Shown here: one piece after another, positions 42,812 to 51,044 of the stretch
How positions within the stretch are numbered: the first letter of the stretch is position 1
Layout: every line of letters begins with the position of its first letter
Source: JAHOYW01 sp963664605
Lineage (GTDB): Bacteria > Verrucomicrobiota > Lentisphaeria > Victivallales > Victivallaceae
Assembly (NCBI GenBank): GCA_963664605.1
Contig: OY761536.1
Coordinates: forward strand, 1,922,001 to 1,986,000
Direction: 5' to 3'
DNA: 64,000 nt
Notes under the pieces: generated by a model
The model's input: only the letters and a program-made list of their open reading frames with translations
Told to the model about the DNA's origin: nothing
Databases searched by the model: none
Program-made: the position numbers and the translations under genes

Positions 42812-44683
42812 ATGAATGAGTCAGAAGCTAAGAATAAACTACTTGATGAAATTTTAGGAAAAGATGAGTTTGCTCTAACTGCAAATTGTAAATTGAATTC
42901 AATTATGAGCTCATACTGTACTGAAGAAAATACTGATTTTGCATTGTCATTGATTGGGGATTGGGGATGTGGAAAGACCTATTACATTAAAAATGAATTA
43001 AAAAATCTGATTCAAAAGAAAACTGATTTGCGTTTCATATACATATCTTTAAATGGCGTTTCAAATTTTGCTGAAATAAAAAAAAGAATTATAATAAAAG
43101 CTATTTGCTCATCTTCAGAAGAGGAGTATAACGATATGGAAGGACTTTTAGATTGTGCAGCATCTTTCCCATATTTAGATAAATTTATTGAACCTGTTAT
43201 AAAATTGAAAGAATTTTCAGAAGAAAAAATAGCAAAATGTATGGATTACAAAAAATTATTTATTGTCTTTGATGATAAAGAAAGAGTTTCTCCTGAAGCT
43301 AATATTGTTGATATATTAGGTCAAATATATGAAAATTATATTATAAAAGGGGCAAAAGTATTATTTGTTTTGAACGAAGAAAAAATAGAAGAGCAAGGAT
43401 ATCATTCAACTAAAGAAAAGTTTATTCAAAGGATATTAAGTTATAAGCCTGATTTTCTCCCACAAGTTAAAAATTTCATTAGGAATCAATATCACCCTGA
43501 TACGATAAAAAAATATTTTAGCCCCAACATGGATTTAATTCTAAATTCTTTTGCCAAGCTAGAAAAGCATAATTTAAGGACGATAAAATTCATATTAAAT
43601 AATTATATAATTGTAATAGATAATATTGAGGAAAGCTTAATCTCAAAATGCTCTGAGTTTTTATTTAAAAATATTATGATACTTTCCAATGAATTTAAGG
43701 AAGGTGAAATTTCAATTAAAAATATAGAAGATAGAGCTGAACTTAACACAAGATATAATTCCTGGTTAACCCCGAAAGAAAAAGCTGAAGATGAAAAAAC
43801 ATATGCTGACAAATTTTATGAAAAATATAACAAAAAATTAGATTTAGGATTTATTTATGTTGATTCTATATTTAAATTTATTCTTACAGGATATTTAGAT
43901 GTTGAAAATCTTCAAAGCAAACTTGAAATGCTTTTTGACGATAAAGGGAAAAAAGAGAGAAATTTAATAGGTGAATTTTCCCACTTTCAAGAACTTGAAG
44001 AAGAAGAACTTAAAAGTAAATTCAATGAACTCATTACGCTTATTGAAAAGGGAACTTTTTTTATTAATGAATTGCCTCACTTATATAGCATGATACGTTT
44101 CATAGATAATCATAATTATTTTTCAACAAAAGAGTATGATTACCGTAATATATTTTTAGAAAAAGCATTTAAAAATGCTCCTGAAGGTTTTAGTCTTATG
44201 CACATATCAGGTATGACAAACTTCCTTTTTGAAGGACGTGAAAATGATGAGTTATTATCAAAAATAAACTCTAAAGTAGAAGATTTTAAAAATAAAAAGC
44301 AGAATGAGGATAATAAAAAAGAAATTGAAGATTTTTTAAAAAAATTAAATGATGATTATAACTATTCTGATGCTCCTTTAGGAATGGAAATGAATCTATT
44401 AAACAAAGTTGTAGATGCAGATTGTTGTACAAAATTTATAGAACTTAGTAACAAGGGTATTAGAAATATTGAAACTATTATTCATATTCATATTTTGCGT
44501 GTAGTTAATGCAGGAGAACATAATTACGAACAGAAGAAAAATACGTTAGAACAAATTGCTATTACCATAGAATCTGAGATAGAATCTAAAAAAATTAAAG
44601 GCATGAAAGAGAAACGTTTAAAGGAATTAGTTGTGATGTTAAAAAAAGCTCTTAAACATCTTGAGAATACTAGAAAATGTTAG
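42812..44683 (+). CDS. KAP-like P-loop NTPase
   Basis: 623 residues. Walker A is LIGDWGCGKTYYIKNEL (about 46-62). A Walker-B-like strand is KLFIVFDDKERVSPEA (about 149-164, acidic pair). The sensor region is GAKVLFVLNEEKIEEQ followed by KEKFIQRILSYKPDF. This fits the KAP/STAND-like NTPase group found in many defence loci. The C-terminal 350 residues are helical, very rich in Lys and Glu, with no known domain. The gene is strongly A+T-rich even against its neighbours, which suggests horizontal transfer. TTGACA stands about 70 bases upstream (42739). Confidence 0.7.
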   Translation: MNESEAKNKLLDEILGKDEFALTANCKLNSIMSSYCTEENTDFALSLIGDWGCGKTYYIKNELKNLIQKKTDLRFIYISLNGVSNFAEIKKRIIIKAICSSSEEEYNDMEGLLDCAASFPYLDKFIEPVIKLKEFSEEKIAKCMDYKKLFIVFDDKERVSPEANIVDILGQIYENYIIKGAKVLFVLNEEKIEEQGYHSTKEKFIQRILSYKPDFLPQVKNFIRNQYHPDTIKKYFSPNMDLILNSFAKLEKHNLRTIKFILNNYIIVIDNIEESLISKCSEFLFKNIMILSNEFKEGEISIKNIEDRAELNTRYNSWLTPKEKAEDEKTYADKFYEKYNKKLDLGFIYVDSIFKFILTGYLDVENLQSKLEMLFDDKGKKERNLIGEFSHFQELEEEELKSKFNELITLIEKGTFFINELPHLYSMIRFIDNHNYFSTKEYDYRNIFLEKAFKNAPEGFSLMHISGMTNFLFEGRENDELLSKINSKVEDFKNKKQNEDNKKEIEDFLKKLNDDYNYSDAPLGMEMNLLNKVVDADCCTKFIELSNKGIRNIETIIHIHILRVVNAGEHNYEQKKNTLEQIAITIESEIESKKIKGMKEKRLKELVVMLKKALKHLENTRKC

Positions 44684-45428
44684 GGAAACCACTGATTTAT
44701 ATTTGCCTCTCGTTCCAGTTTGTCCTCGATAACATCGGGCAACTCCGAAAAGAAATCCAATCCAGTGATTTTCTCGACTTCATCGACTGTGACCACAAAA
44801 ACTTTTAGGGGACGGTTGCTACCTTTGTTTTCGATTATGAAGGCAATCATTTTAAAGGTGGGAGGAGAAATGTCAAAAATAACTTTGTAATAGTATTGGG
44901 GGGACCGCAACTGAATTTTTGCCGATAGTCTTATAGCCAGAGGTGATAATCGGACCGCTCACGACATAAATATCCTCATTTTCGCAAGCCCATACTCTTA
45001 CCTGAGCTTCGAGGTCTCTCCAGATACCACGGTTGAATTGAGGTTTCTGGGGGCTCATATTGGAAAGGTAGAAACTTTCGCTCATAGTTTCTTTAGAAAA
45101 GTCCATTGTCGCCGCTGGAGCGAGATGTCCACGGTCATAGCCGCTTCCTCGGTAGTCGGCAAGCGAAACAGAACCTATCTTGATTTCTGGGTCGGGTCTG
45201 AAGTTGTTTGTTCTTTTGACCCGTGGAGCGTCCATTTCGGCTTTTGTGATTCTATATACCCACCCATAAGGATTTTTTATATTTGATACTGTAACCCAAG
45301 GCGTAGCCCCTGCGATTGATGATGATATCAAACTTTCCAGGAATTCCAAGCAGGAGATTGTCGAAACTTTCAGCATCTAGCCCAGAGAGCGAAAGGATAG
45401 TTAAACATAGTATAACGATTTTAAACAT
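44680..45428 (-). pseudogene. Secreted NucA-type DNA/RNA non-specific endonuclease with two frameshifts
   Basis: Three frames join into one nuclease. From the ATG at 45428: signal peptide MFKIVILCLTILSLSG, then GIPGKFDIIINRRGYALGYS, as in NucA enzymes. An extra A in the six-A run at 45273-45278 shifts to the next frame with WVYRITKAEMDAPRVKRTNN, SGYDRGHLAPAATM (the catalytic DRGH motif), SFYLSNMSPQKPQFNRGIW. An extra base in the six-C run near 44895 shifts to QYYYKVIFDISPPTFKMIAF and the normal C-terminus with VDEVEKITGLDFF, ending at 44680. Both breaks are single-base insertions in homopolymers. If real, the gene is dead. Confidence 0.82.
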
Positions 45429-45463
45429 CTTTTACTTTTTGGCATTTTAAAAATCGTAGTTAG

Positions 45464-45500
45464 GGCGTTATGAGCATTAAAATAGTCAATAAGAGCATTG
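45464..45500 (+). promoter_or_regulatory. AraC-type 21-bp direct repeat and promoter, site A
   Basis: GGCGTTATGAGCATT (45464) and GTCAATAAGAGCATTG (45485) start 21 bases apart and agree in 11 of 15 positions. TATAAT follows at 45519-45524, 19 bases after the second repeat, so the repeat overlaps the -35 position. The same layout occurs at 55783 and 59191. Confidence 0.65.
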
Positions 45501-45611
45501 TTTATATTGACTTGCCGGTATAATATTAATATAAAACAAAAACTAAAAGAATGTTAAAATATTGTGATAATTGTTTTGAAGCATCAAAACGATATTTAAA
45601 TGGAGTTTTAT

Positions 45612-45987
45612 ATGTTTATAGATGCCCATGCCCATGCATATCGGAAGCCAGTTCCGTTTGTAACACTGTTTCCAAGCATTGAACAGGTGATAGAAATATA
45701 TGACAAAGACGGCATAGAAAAGGGAGCTTTACTCCCGCTTGTCAACCCGGAAATTTATTTGCCTCAGTCAAATGAGGATATCCTTTACATGGCTGAACAA
45801 TACCCGGATAGAATTATAACTTTTTGCAATATAGCTCTAAGAGCATTAACTAATTCATCGGATGCTCCGCTTGACAAGCTGTTGAGATATTACAAGGGCA
45901 AAGGCTGCAGGGGGTGAAATAATGTCGAATATGACGTTTATGCATCCGATGGCGCCGCGCAAAATTGCTTTGGTACCCCCGGCATAA
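45612..45987 (+). pseudogene. Amidohydrolase (metal-dependent) N-terminal fragment, frameshifted
   Basis: MFIDAHAHAYRKPVP carries the HxH metal motif of the amidohydrolase family, followed by DKDGIEKGALLPLVNPEIYL, DRIITFCNIALRA and LDKLLRYYKGKGCRG. The frame stops at 45915. Dropping one G from the five-G run near 45910 continues with GEIMSNMTFMHPM, as expected for the family, but stops again at 45985. Two thirds of the barrel are missing. The start used is the ATG at 45612, four codons inside the frame. Confidence 0.75.
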
Positions 45988-46129
45988 ACGCTGTATGTGG
46001 TTCCAGCGGGTTTATGAACGAATTGGCTGTCCCGAGCGTATGTTGCTTGCCGCTGATTTGCGTCAGGCAATGAAAATGATCTTGGAATAAATATTATAGA
46101 ATAACTTTTAACGATAAGGAATTGAAAAA
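45988..46129 (+). other. Decayed coding DNA
   Basis: A short stretch near 46010-46090 reads WFQRVYERIGCPERMLLAAD then LRQAMKMILE-stop, which looks like the C-terminus of an enzyme whose body has been deleted. I cannot name it. Confidence 0.4.
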
Positions 46130-46429
46130 ATGGATATTCAAAAAGTAATGGCAATCGGAGCACATGCTGATTATATTGAAGTAAGTTGTGGTGGAACTTT
46201 GCTCAAATGCCGTGACAATAAATATGAGATCGTTTATGTAATGACGACCAACAACATGTCTGGAAATGTTGCTGAATTACAGGATAACGGCACTGTTAAA
46301 AACTGGAGCGAAGCACCTTTGGAAATAATGTTGCGGGTGCAAGGCTGCCGAAACCTTTACCTGGGTAAATCATCATCAGATCCCCGATTTGGATTGTACT
46401 CTGCCGTTTTACAGCCCTTTACTTGCTGA
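46130..46429 (+). pseudogene. PIG-L-type deacetylase N-terminal fragment
   Basis: VMAIGAHADYIEVSCGGTLL matches the PIG-L/LmbE N-terminus, but the metal-binding AHxDD motif reads AHADY, and the later histidine motif is missing. After about residue 72 the sequence loses similarity and stops at 46429. The fragment is probably a remnant of an N-deacetylase gene in the operon driven from site A. Confidence 0.75.
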
Positions 46430-46461
46430 ACTTGAACAAAATACTAAATAATAGAATTACC

Positions 46462-47784
46462 ATGATTGAAATTATTAAAAATATAGCGTCGGAAATTGAG
46501 CCTGATATCATTAACACAAGAAGGGACTTTCATAAATACCCAGAGCTGTCGTATCGTGAATTTCGAACCGCGTCATTGATTGCGCGCAGGCTGAAATATC
46601 TAGGTTGTGAAATAAAAATCGGCCGGGAGATAATGGATGCGGATACCAGATACGCTTTGCCTTCGGAAGATGTTCTAGAAAGAGAATTTGCACGGGCTTC
46701 TTCTCAAGGAGGAGACAAAGAATTTCTTGAACAGGTCAAAGGAGGTTTTCCGGCTGTTGCCGCCATCATCTCTAATGGCGAAGGCCCGGTCATAGGAGTA
46801 AGGGTGGATATTGACGCTTTGCCGATACAGGAAAGCTCTGCTGAAAAACACCCGCCCTGCAAAAATAGTTTTGCATCAGTCAATAATGGCGTGATGCACG
46901 CATGCGGTCATGATGCGCATGCCGCTGCCGGACTGGGGATAGTTCAGGTTTTAATGCGGCTTAAAGATAAAATACGCGGAACCGTAAAAGTAATATTTCA
47001 GCCGGCGGAAGAGGGTGTCTGCGGAGCTTATCCGGTGGTACAGTCAGGTTTTCTTGATGACATTGAGCAGATTTTCGCCATTCATTATTTCAGCCAGTGG
47101 GAGCCTGGTGAGATTACCTGTGTGAGATATCCCGGACATCTGGCAACGACAAAATTGAACGCTATATTTAAAGGTGAATCAGCGCATGCCGGGCAACAGC
47201 CGGAATCAGGAAGAAACGCCATAGTCGCTGCTGCAAATGCAATCCTCAATCTTTACGCCATACCACGCAACAGCAAGGGGGGCACAAGGGTAAATGCTGG
47301 GAACCTCAAGACTGGAGGCGGCCGTAATGTTATTTGTGATGAAGCTGTCCTGGAACTGGAATTTCGCGGGCAGACTGATGAATTAAAGGATTATATGCAT
47401 AAAAATGCTTTGCGGATACTTAAAGCTTCTGCCGAAATGTCCGACTGCGAACTGGAAATTATCCCGATGGGAGGAGCTCCCGGCGGCGGCAGCGATGATG
47501 ATTACGCGGATATGATTATGGACTATGCGCAAAAAACAGCTGTTTTGAAACCAAGGTTCGAGCAGAGAAGTTATGGCAGTGAAGATTTTTACTGTATGCT
47601 GGAAAGAGTGCGCCAGAATGGCGGTAGAGGAGCTAATATCAATATTGGTTCCGCCCCCGGGGGTAAAGCTCATTCCCCGGAATTTGATCTCAACGAAGCG
47701 GTACTGAAAGATACGGTTATATTCGCCTCGGGATTAATTTTGAATATCATGGAAAAGCATTTGTTTTGCAATAAGAAAAAATGA
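46462..47784 (+). CDS. M20-family amidohydrolase/peptidase (AbgB/IAA-amidohydrolase-like)
   Basis: Zinc-dependent hydrolysis of an N-acyl bond, for example an N-acyl amino acid or amino sugar. Motifs: RRDFHKYPELSYREF (about 21-35), GVRVDIDALPIQE, HACGHDAHAAAGLGI (metal ligands, about 147-161), VIFQPAEEGVCGA (catalytic Glu), ESAHAGQQPESGRNA (dimerisation-domain His) and GSEDFYCMLE. The frame is open to 46423, but MIEIIKNIASEIEPD at 46462 fits family starts. It follows the two broken genes and may be the only functional member of that operon. Confidence 0.88.
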   Translation: MIEIIKNIASEIEPDIINTRRDFHKYPELSYREFRTASLIARRLKYLGCEIKIGREIMDADTRYALPSEDVLEREFARASSQGGDKEFLEQVKGGFPAVAAIISNGEGPVIGVRVDIDALPIQESSAEKHPPCKNSFASVNNGVMHACGHDAHAAAGLGIVQVLMRLKDKIRGTVKVIFQPAEEGVCGAYPVVQSGFLDDIEQIFAIHYFSQWEPGEITCVRYPGHLATTKLNAIFKGESAHAGQQPESGRNAIVAAANAILNLYAIPRNSKGGTRVNAGNLKTGGGRNVICDEAVLELEFRGQTDELKDYMHKNALRILKASAEMSDCELEIIPMGGAPGGGSDDDYADMIMDYAQKTAVLKPRFEQRSYGSEDFYCMLERVRQNGGRGANINIGSAPGGKAHSPEFDLNEAVLKDTVIFASGLILNIMEKHLFCNKKK

Positions 47785-47950
47785 GTTTGAGAAAGGAATA
47801 GCAATCAGGAATTCTATCGGTTGGTATGAAGATGGCGTTGTAATTATTTCGTATTTAACTACTTAATTGGTGTTTGATATAAAAAGGTATCAAATATTAT
47901 CCATGAGCTGAAAGCTAATTATGTTTGAATTTGAGACATCAAAATACTAA

Positions 47951-48850
47951 CTATAATTCTAACTGCTTTTTGCATTGTCTTCTGGAATTAGATTGATATG
48001 TTTGCGGGCTGGTTCCAAAATATTGCTTAAATTTGCGGCTGAAATATAATGGGTCTTTGAAACCTGTTGCGGAGGCAATCTGCTTGATCAACATTTCACC
48101 GCTTTGTAATAAATCCTTTGATTTCTTTAAACGCACTTCACTTATATAACGGTGGACGGGGATACCAATATGTTTCTTGAAAACTAAATTAAGGTGATGT
48201 GGAGAATAGTGGACGATTCCTGCCAGATATTCCAGGCTGAGGTCTTCCCAATAATAGCTCTCTATGTAATTTACAATTTGTTCTGCTACTTGCTCATGGT
48301 AAAATGACGCATTTGTTTCCTGAAGTAAATCATTATTTAAGATATAATACAAGCATTCCATCAATAAATAATGGAATTTTGCTTGCAACAGTTTGTCTTT
48401 GGAAAAATTATTTTCACGGCAAGTATCCCAAAGCTTCGCACACATCGGCGGTGATAAGGATAAGCGTTTCATTGATTGTGAATACCCTTTAGCCTGACTA
48501 TATGTTGTTGCATGAAAATGTATTGACTGCGGAAACAGGGTAAGCCATAAAATCCTATATGGTTGTGAAGGATCATAAAAATGTTCACAATGGACCGTGC
48601 CGGGAATAAAAACCCGAGTTTGTCCGGGATGCTCAATATACCAATGCCCATTAATATACATAGATGAACGGCCTTCCAATAGACAGGTTATCTCCAGATG
48701 ATTGTGTCCATGCGGCTGATAAAATAAATCAGATATTTTTATATTTGCTTTGTTTAAAAGCGGTTTGCTTTTCGAATCATAAAAACATATACCATTTTTA
48801 CTCAAGCTGTTCAATAGTTGTTTTATCTTGTTAATATTCGTTTTATCCAT
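47951..48850 (-). CDS. AraC-family transcriptional regulator with cupin-like sensor
   Basis: The N-terminal half is an AraC sensor cupin (HGHNHLEITCLLEGRSSMYI, HPGQTRVFIPGTVHCEHFYD). The C-terminal 100 residues form two HTH motifs (SLEYLAGIVHYSPHHLNLVF and IKQIASATGFKDPLYFSRKF). The frame begins at 48925, but the ATG at 48850 (MDKTNINKIKQLL) gives a more usual N-terminus. It is divergent to the aminotransferase operon at 48978 and may control it or the 21-bp repeat promoters. Confidence 0.9.
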   Translation of the reverse strand: MDKTNINKIKQLLNSLSKNGICFYDSKSKPLLNKANIKISDLFYQPHGHNHLEITCLLEGRSSMYINGHWYIEHPGQTRVFIPGTVHCEHFYDPSQPYRILWLTLFPQSIHFHATTYSQAKGYSQSMKRLSLSPPMCAKLWDTCRENNFSKDKLLQAKFHYLLMECLYYILNNDLLQETNASFYHEQVAEQIVNYIESYYWEDLSLEYLAGIVHYSPHHLNLVFKKHIGIPVHRYISEVRLKKSKDLLQSGEMLIKQIASATGFKDPLYFSRKFKQYFGTSPQTYQSNSRRQCKKQLEL

Positions 48851-48977
48851 GTAGATTATATTTTTATTATATGTTTGATGTGTTGAATTATCTACAAATA
48901 TAATGTTTACTATATATAAATACAAATTTTAATATTAATATTTTACATGCAGCAAAACTAAATAAGGAACAAAGAAA

Positions 48978-50258
48978 ATGAGCAAAGTGCCACGTCCAGT
49001 TTCAGTTAAATATTCCACAGATGAATTGATGGAAGTAATCGATGTATTTGATGTCAGCAAAGAAGCAATGAGAAAAATTCACTCAATTTTGGACTCTGAA
49101 GAAAAGCTGCCCGATGCCGGTAATTTTTTCCGCTACTATAATCCCCGCAGCAAGGCAGAGTTGTTTGAAAAAGAGTTTACCGCAAAAACGGGATGTAAAC
49201 ATGCCTTGGCTGTTAACTCCGGCACCAGCGCGCTTATCGCGGCATTGGCTGCTGCGGGAGTAGGCCCTGGAGACGAAGTTATCGTACCTGCATATACATT
49301 TTTTGCCAGTGTTTCGGCAATAGTTGTTGCTAAAGCTATTCCGATTATAACCGAGATTGATGAATCATTGACTCTTGATCCAGCAGCGGTTGAAGCTAAT
49401 ATAACAGAACAAACCAAAGCTATTATGCCGGTTCATATGCTCGGCCATCAGGCAGATATGGATAAAATTAATGATATTGCCAAAAGACATAATTTAATTG
49501 TGATTGAAGATACCGCTCAAGCTTGCGGTGGTAAATATAAAGGGAAATATCTTGGTACTTTGGGGAACTTGGGATGTATAAGCTTGGACGCCTACAAGGT
49601 AATAGGTTCCGGTGAAGGCGGTGTGGTTATGACTGATGATGACTGGCTTTATACTAGAGCTCAAAGTTATCATGACACGGCTGCCTGCTGGAGGCCTGAC
49701 CGTTTTGCTAAGGAAAGGAAAGAAGGCGAACTATTCTGTGGAGAAAACTATCGTCTTTCTGAACTGAATGCAGCAGTAGCAGTAGCACAGTTGCGTAAGC
49801 TTGATCAGATTAATAATGCCACCAGGACAATTTATAATCAATTACGTAAAGAAATTCAGTTGCCATCCTGCGCAAAATGGGTTGAGCCAAACGACCGTGA
49901 TGGTGTTTGCGGTTACGCTTTGGGTATTCTTTTTGATACTTCAGAACAGGCTCTTGCCGCTATGAACGGAGGAACCGGTATCGGTGGTTTGGCTGCTAAA
50001 GCTACTAAAGGAGCGAGAGATTGGCACATGTACTGGAACTGGGAACATATCATGGAACAGAAAACTTTGACAAACGAGGGATGTCCTTTTAAATGTCAGC
50101 ATGTTAAAAAACTACCTGAATATTCAGTTGATATGTGTCCGAATACAAAAAATATCATGATGCGCTTCGGAGTAATTAATATTTATCCCAGTGATTCTCC
50201 GGAATGGGCCTCGTCATTTGCAGCAGAGGTTAACGCTAAATTTAAGGAAATATTCTAA
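48978..50258 (+). CDS. DegT/DnrJ/EryC1/StrS-family PLP aminotransferase
   Basis: Transfers an amino group to a keto sugar or related compound, or acts as a sugar dehydratase-like PLP enzyme. Motifs: LAVNSGTSALIAALAAAGVG, VIVPAYTFFASVSAIV, IEDTAQACGGKYKGKYLGTL and SLDAYKVIGSGEGGVVMT, with the PLP-binding Lys near residue 207. 426 residues, full length. First gene of an operon of five, with two bases to the next gene. Confidence 0.92.
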   Translation: MSKVPRPVSVKYSTDELMEVIDVFDVSKEAMRKIHSILDSEEKLPDAGNFFRYYNPRSKAELFEKEFTAKTGCKHALAVNSGTSALIAALAAAGVGPGDEVIVPAYTFFASVSAIVVAKAIPIITEIDESLTLDPAAVEANITEQTKAIMPVHMLGHQADMDKINDIAKRHNLIVIEDTAQACGGKYKGKYLGTLGNLGCISLDAYKVIGSGEGGVVMTDDDWLYTRAQSYHDTAACWRPDRFAKERKEGELFCGENYRLSELNAAVAVAQLRKLDQINNATRTIYNQLRKEIQLPSCAKWVEPNDRDGVCGYALGILFDTSEQALAAMNGGTGIGGLAAKATKGARDWHMYWNWEHIMEQKTLTNEGCPFKCQHVKKLPEYSVDMCPNTKNIMMRFGVINIYPSDSPEWASSFAAEVNAKFKEIF

Positions 50259-50260
50259 TC

Positions 50261-51040
50261 ATGCTGAAAGTAGATGCTTTAATAGATGTTTTGTTCAAAG
50301 ACTTGCCGCTGGCGGAAAGAGTTCCCAAAATAGCGGAGTGCGGTTACAAATATATTGAAACCTGGCAGGGGGGCGATGCGACAACTCTTAAGGCTATGGC
50401 TGATTCCGGGAAAAATAGCGGAGTAGAGCTTGTCAGTGTTGTTTTAAACTCTCCGAATGGCAAAGACACGGCTCCCGTGGCAAAAGAAAATCTGGCGGCT
50501 TTTGTTGAACAGATTGATAGTTATTCTGACAATGCGCTTGCCGCGGGATGCTGTCAAGGAATTGTAACTACCGGCCCGGCTGTCAGCGGACGCAGTTATC
50601 AGGAACAGCGCAAAGCTCTGGTTGAAGCTCTCGCGGCCGCGGGAGAAATCACCGCTCCCAAAGGCTTTAGGCTTAATCTGGAACCTTTAAATCTGGAAGT
50701 CAACCATGCCGGTTATTTTCTGGAATGTCCTAAAGAAAGCGTAACCATTATCAAGGAAGTAGGTATGGAAAACGTGAAAATACTGTATGACATCTACCAT
50801 ATGGCAATAGCGACCGGCAACTTGACCGTTTTTATTGAGAACAACATTGATTGGATAGGGCATTTCCATTCAGCAGGAGTTCCGGGACGGCATGAGCTGT
50901 TCAATGGGGAAACTAATTATCCGTTTATTCTAAATGCTATTGAAAAATCCGGTTACAAGGGTTATTTTGGATTAGAGTACATGCCGTTGCTCGAAAGCGG
51001 TGAAAGTCTAAGAAAAACCCTGGAGTATTTACAAGGATAA
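50261..51040 (+). CDS. Hydroxypyruvate-isomerase-like TIM-barrel isomerase
   Basis: Xylose-isomerase-like barrel (AP endonuclease family 2). FKDLPLAERVPKIAECGYKY at the N-terminus, GCCQGIVTTGPAV, FRLNLEPLN (metal-ligand Glu, about 144), KILYDIYHMAIATGN (Asp/His ligands, about 170-184), IGHFHSAGVPGRHEL (His, about 204) and YFGLEYMPL (Glu, about 230). These fit a hydroxypyruvate isomerase or sugar epimerase. Five bases before the next gene. Confidence 0.85.
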   Translation: MLKVDALIDVLFKDLPLAERVPKIAECGYKYIETWQGGDATTLKAMADSGKNSGVELVSVVLNSPNGKDTAPVAKENLAAFVEQIDSYSDNALAAGCCQGIVTTGPAVSGRSYQEQRKALVEALAAAGEITAPKGFRLNLEPLNLEVNHAGYFLECPKESVTIIKEVGMENVKILYDIYHMAIATGNLTVFIENNIDWIGHFHSAGVPGRHELFNGETNYPFILNAIEKSGYKGYFGLEYMPLLESGESLRKTLEYLQG

Positions 51041-51044
51041 ACTG

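Noticed and set aside
47873..47894. Hairpin TTTGATA/TATCAAA after the M20 gene as a terminator
   Set aside because: The stem is A+T-only and lacks a following T-run, so I do not call it.
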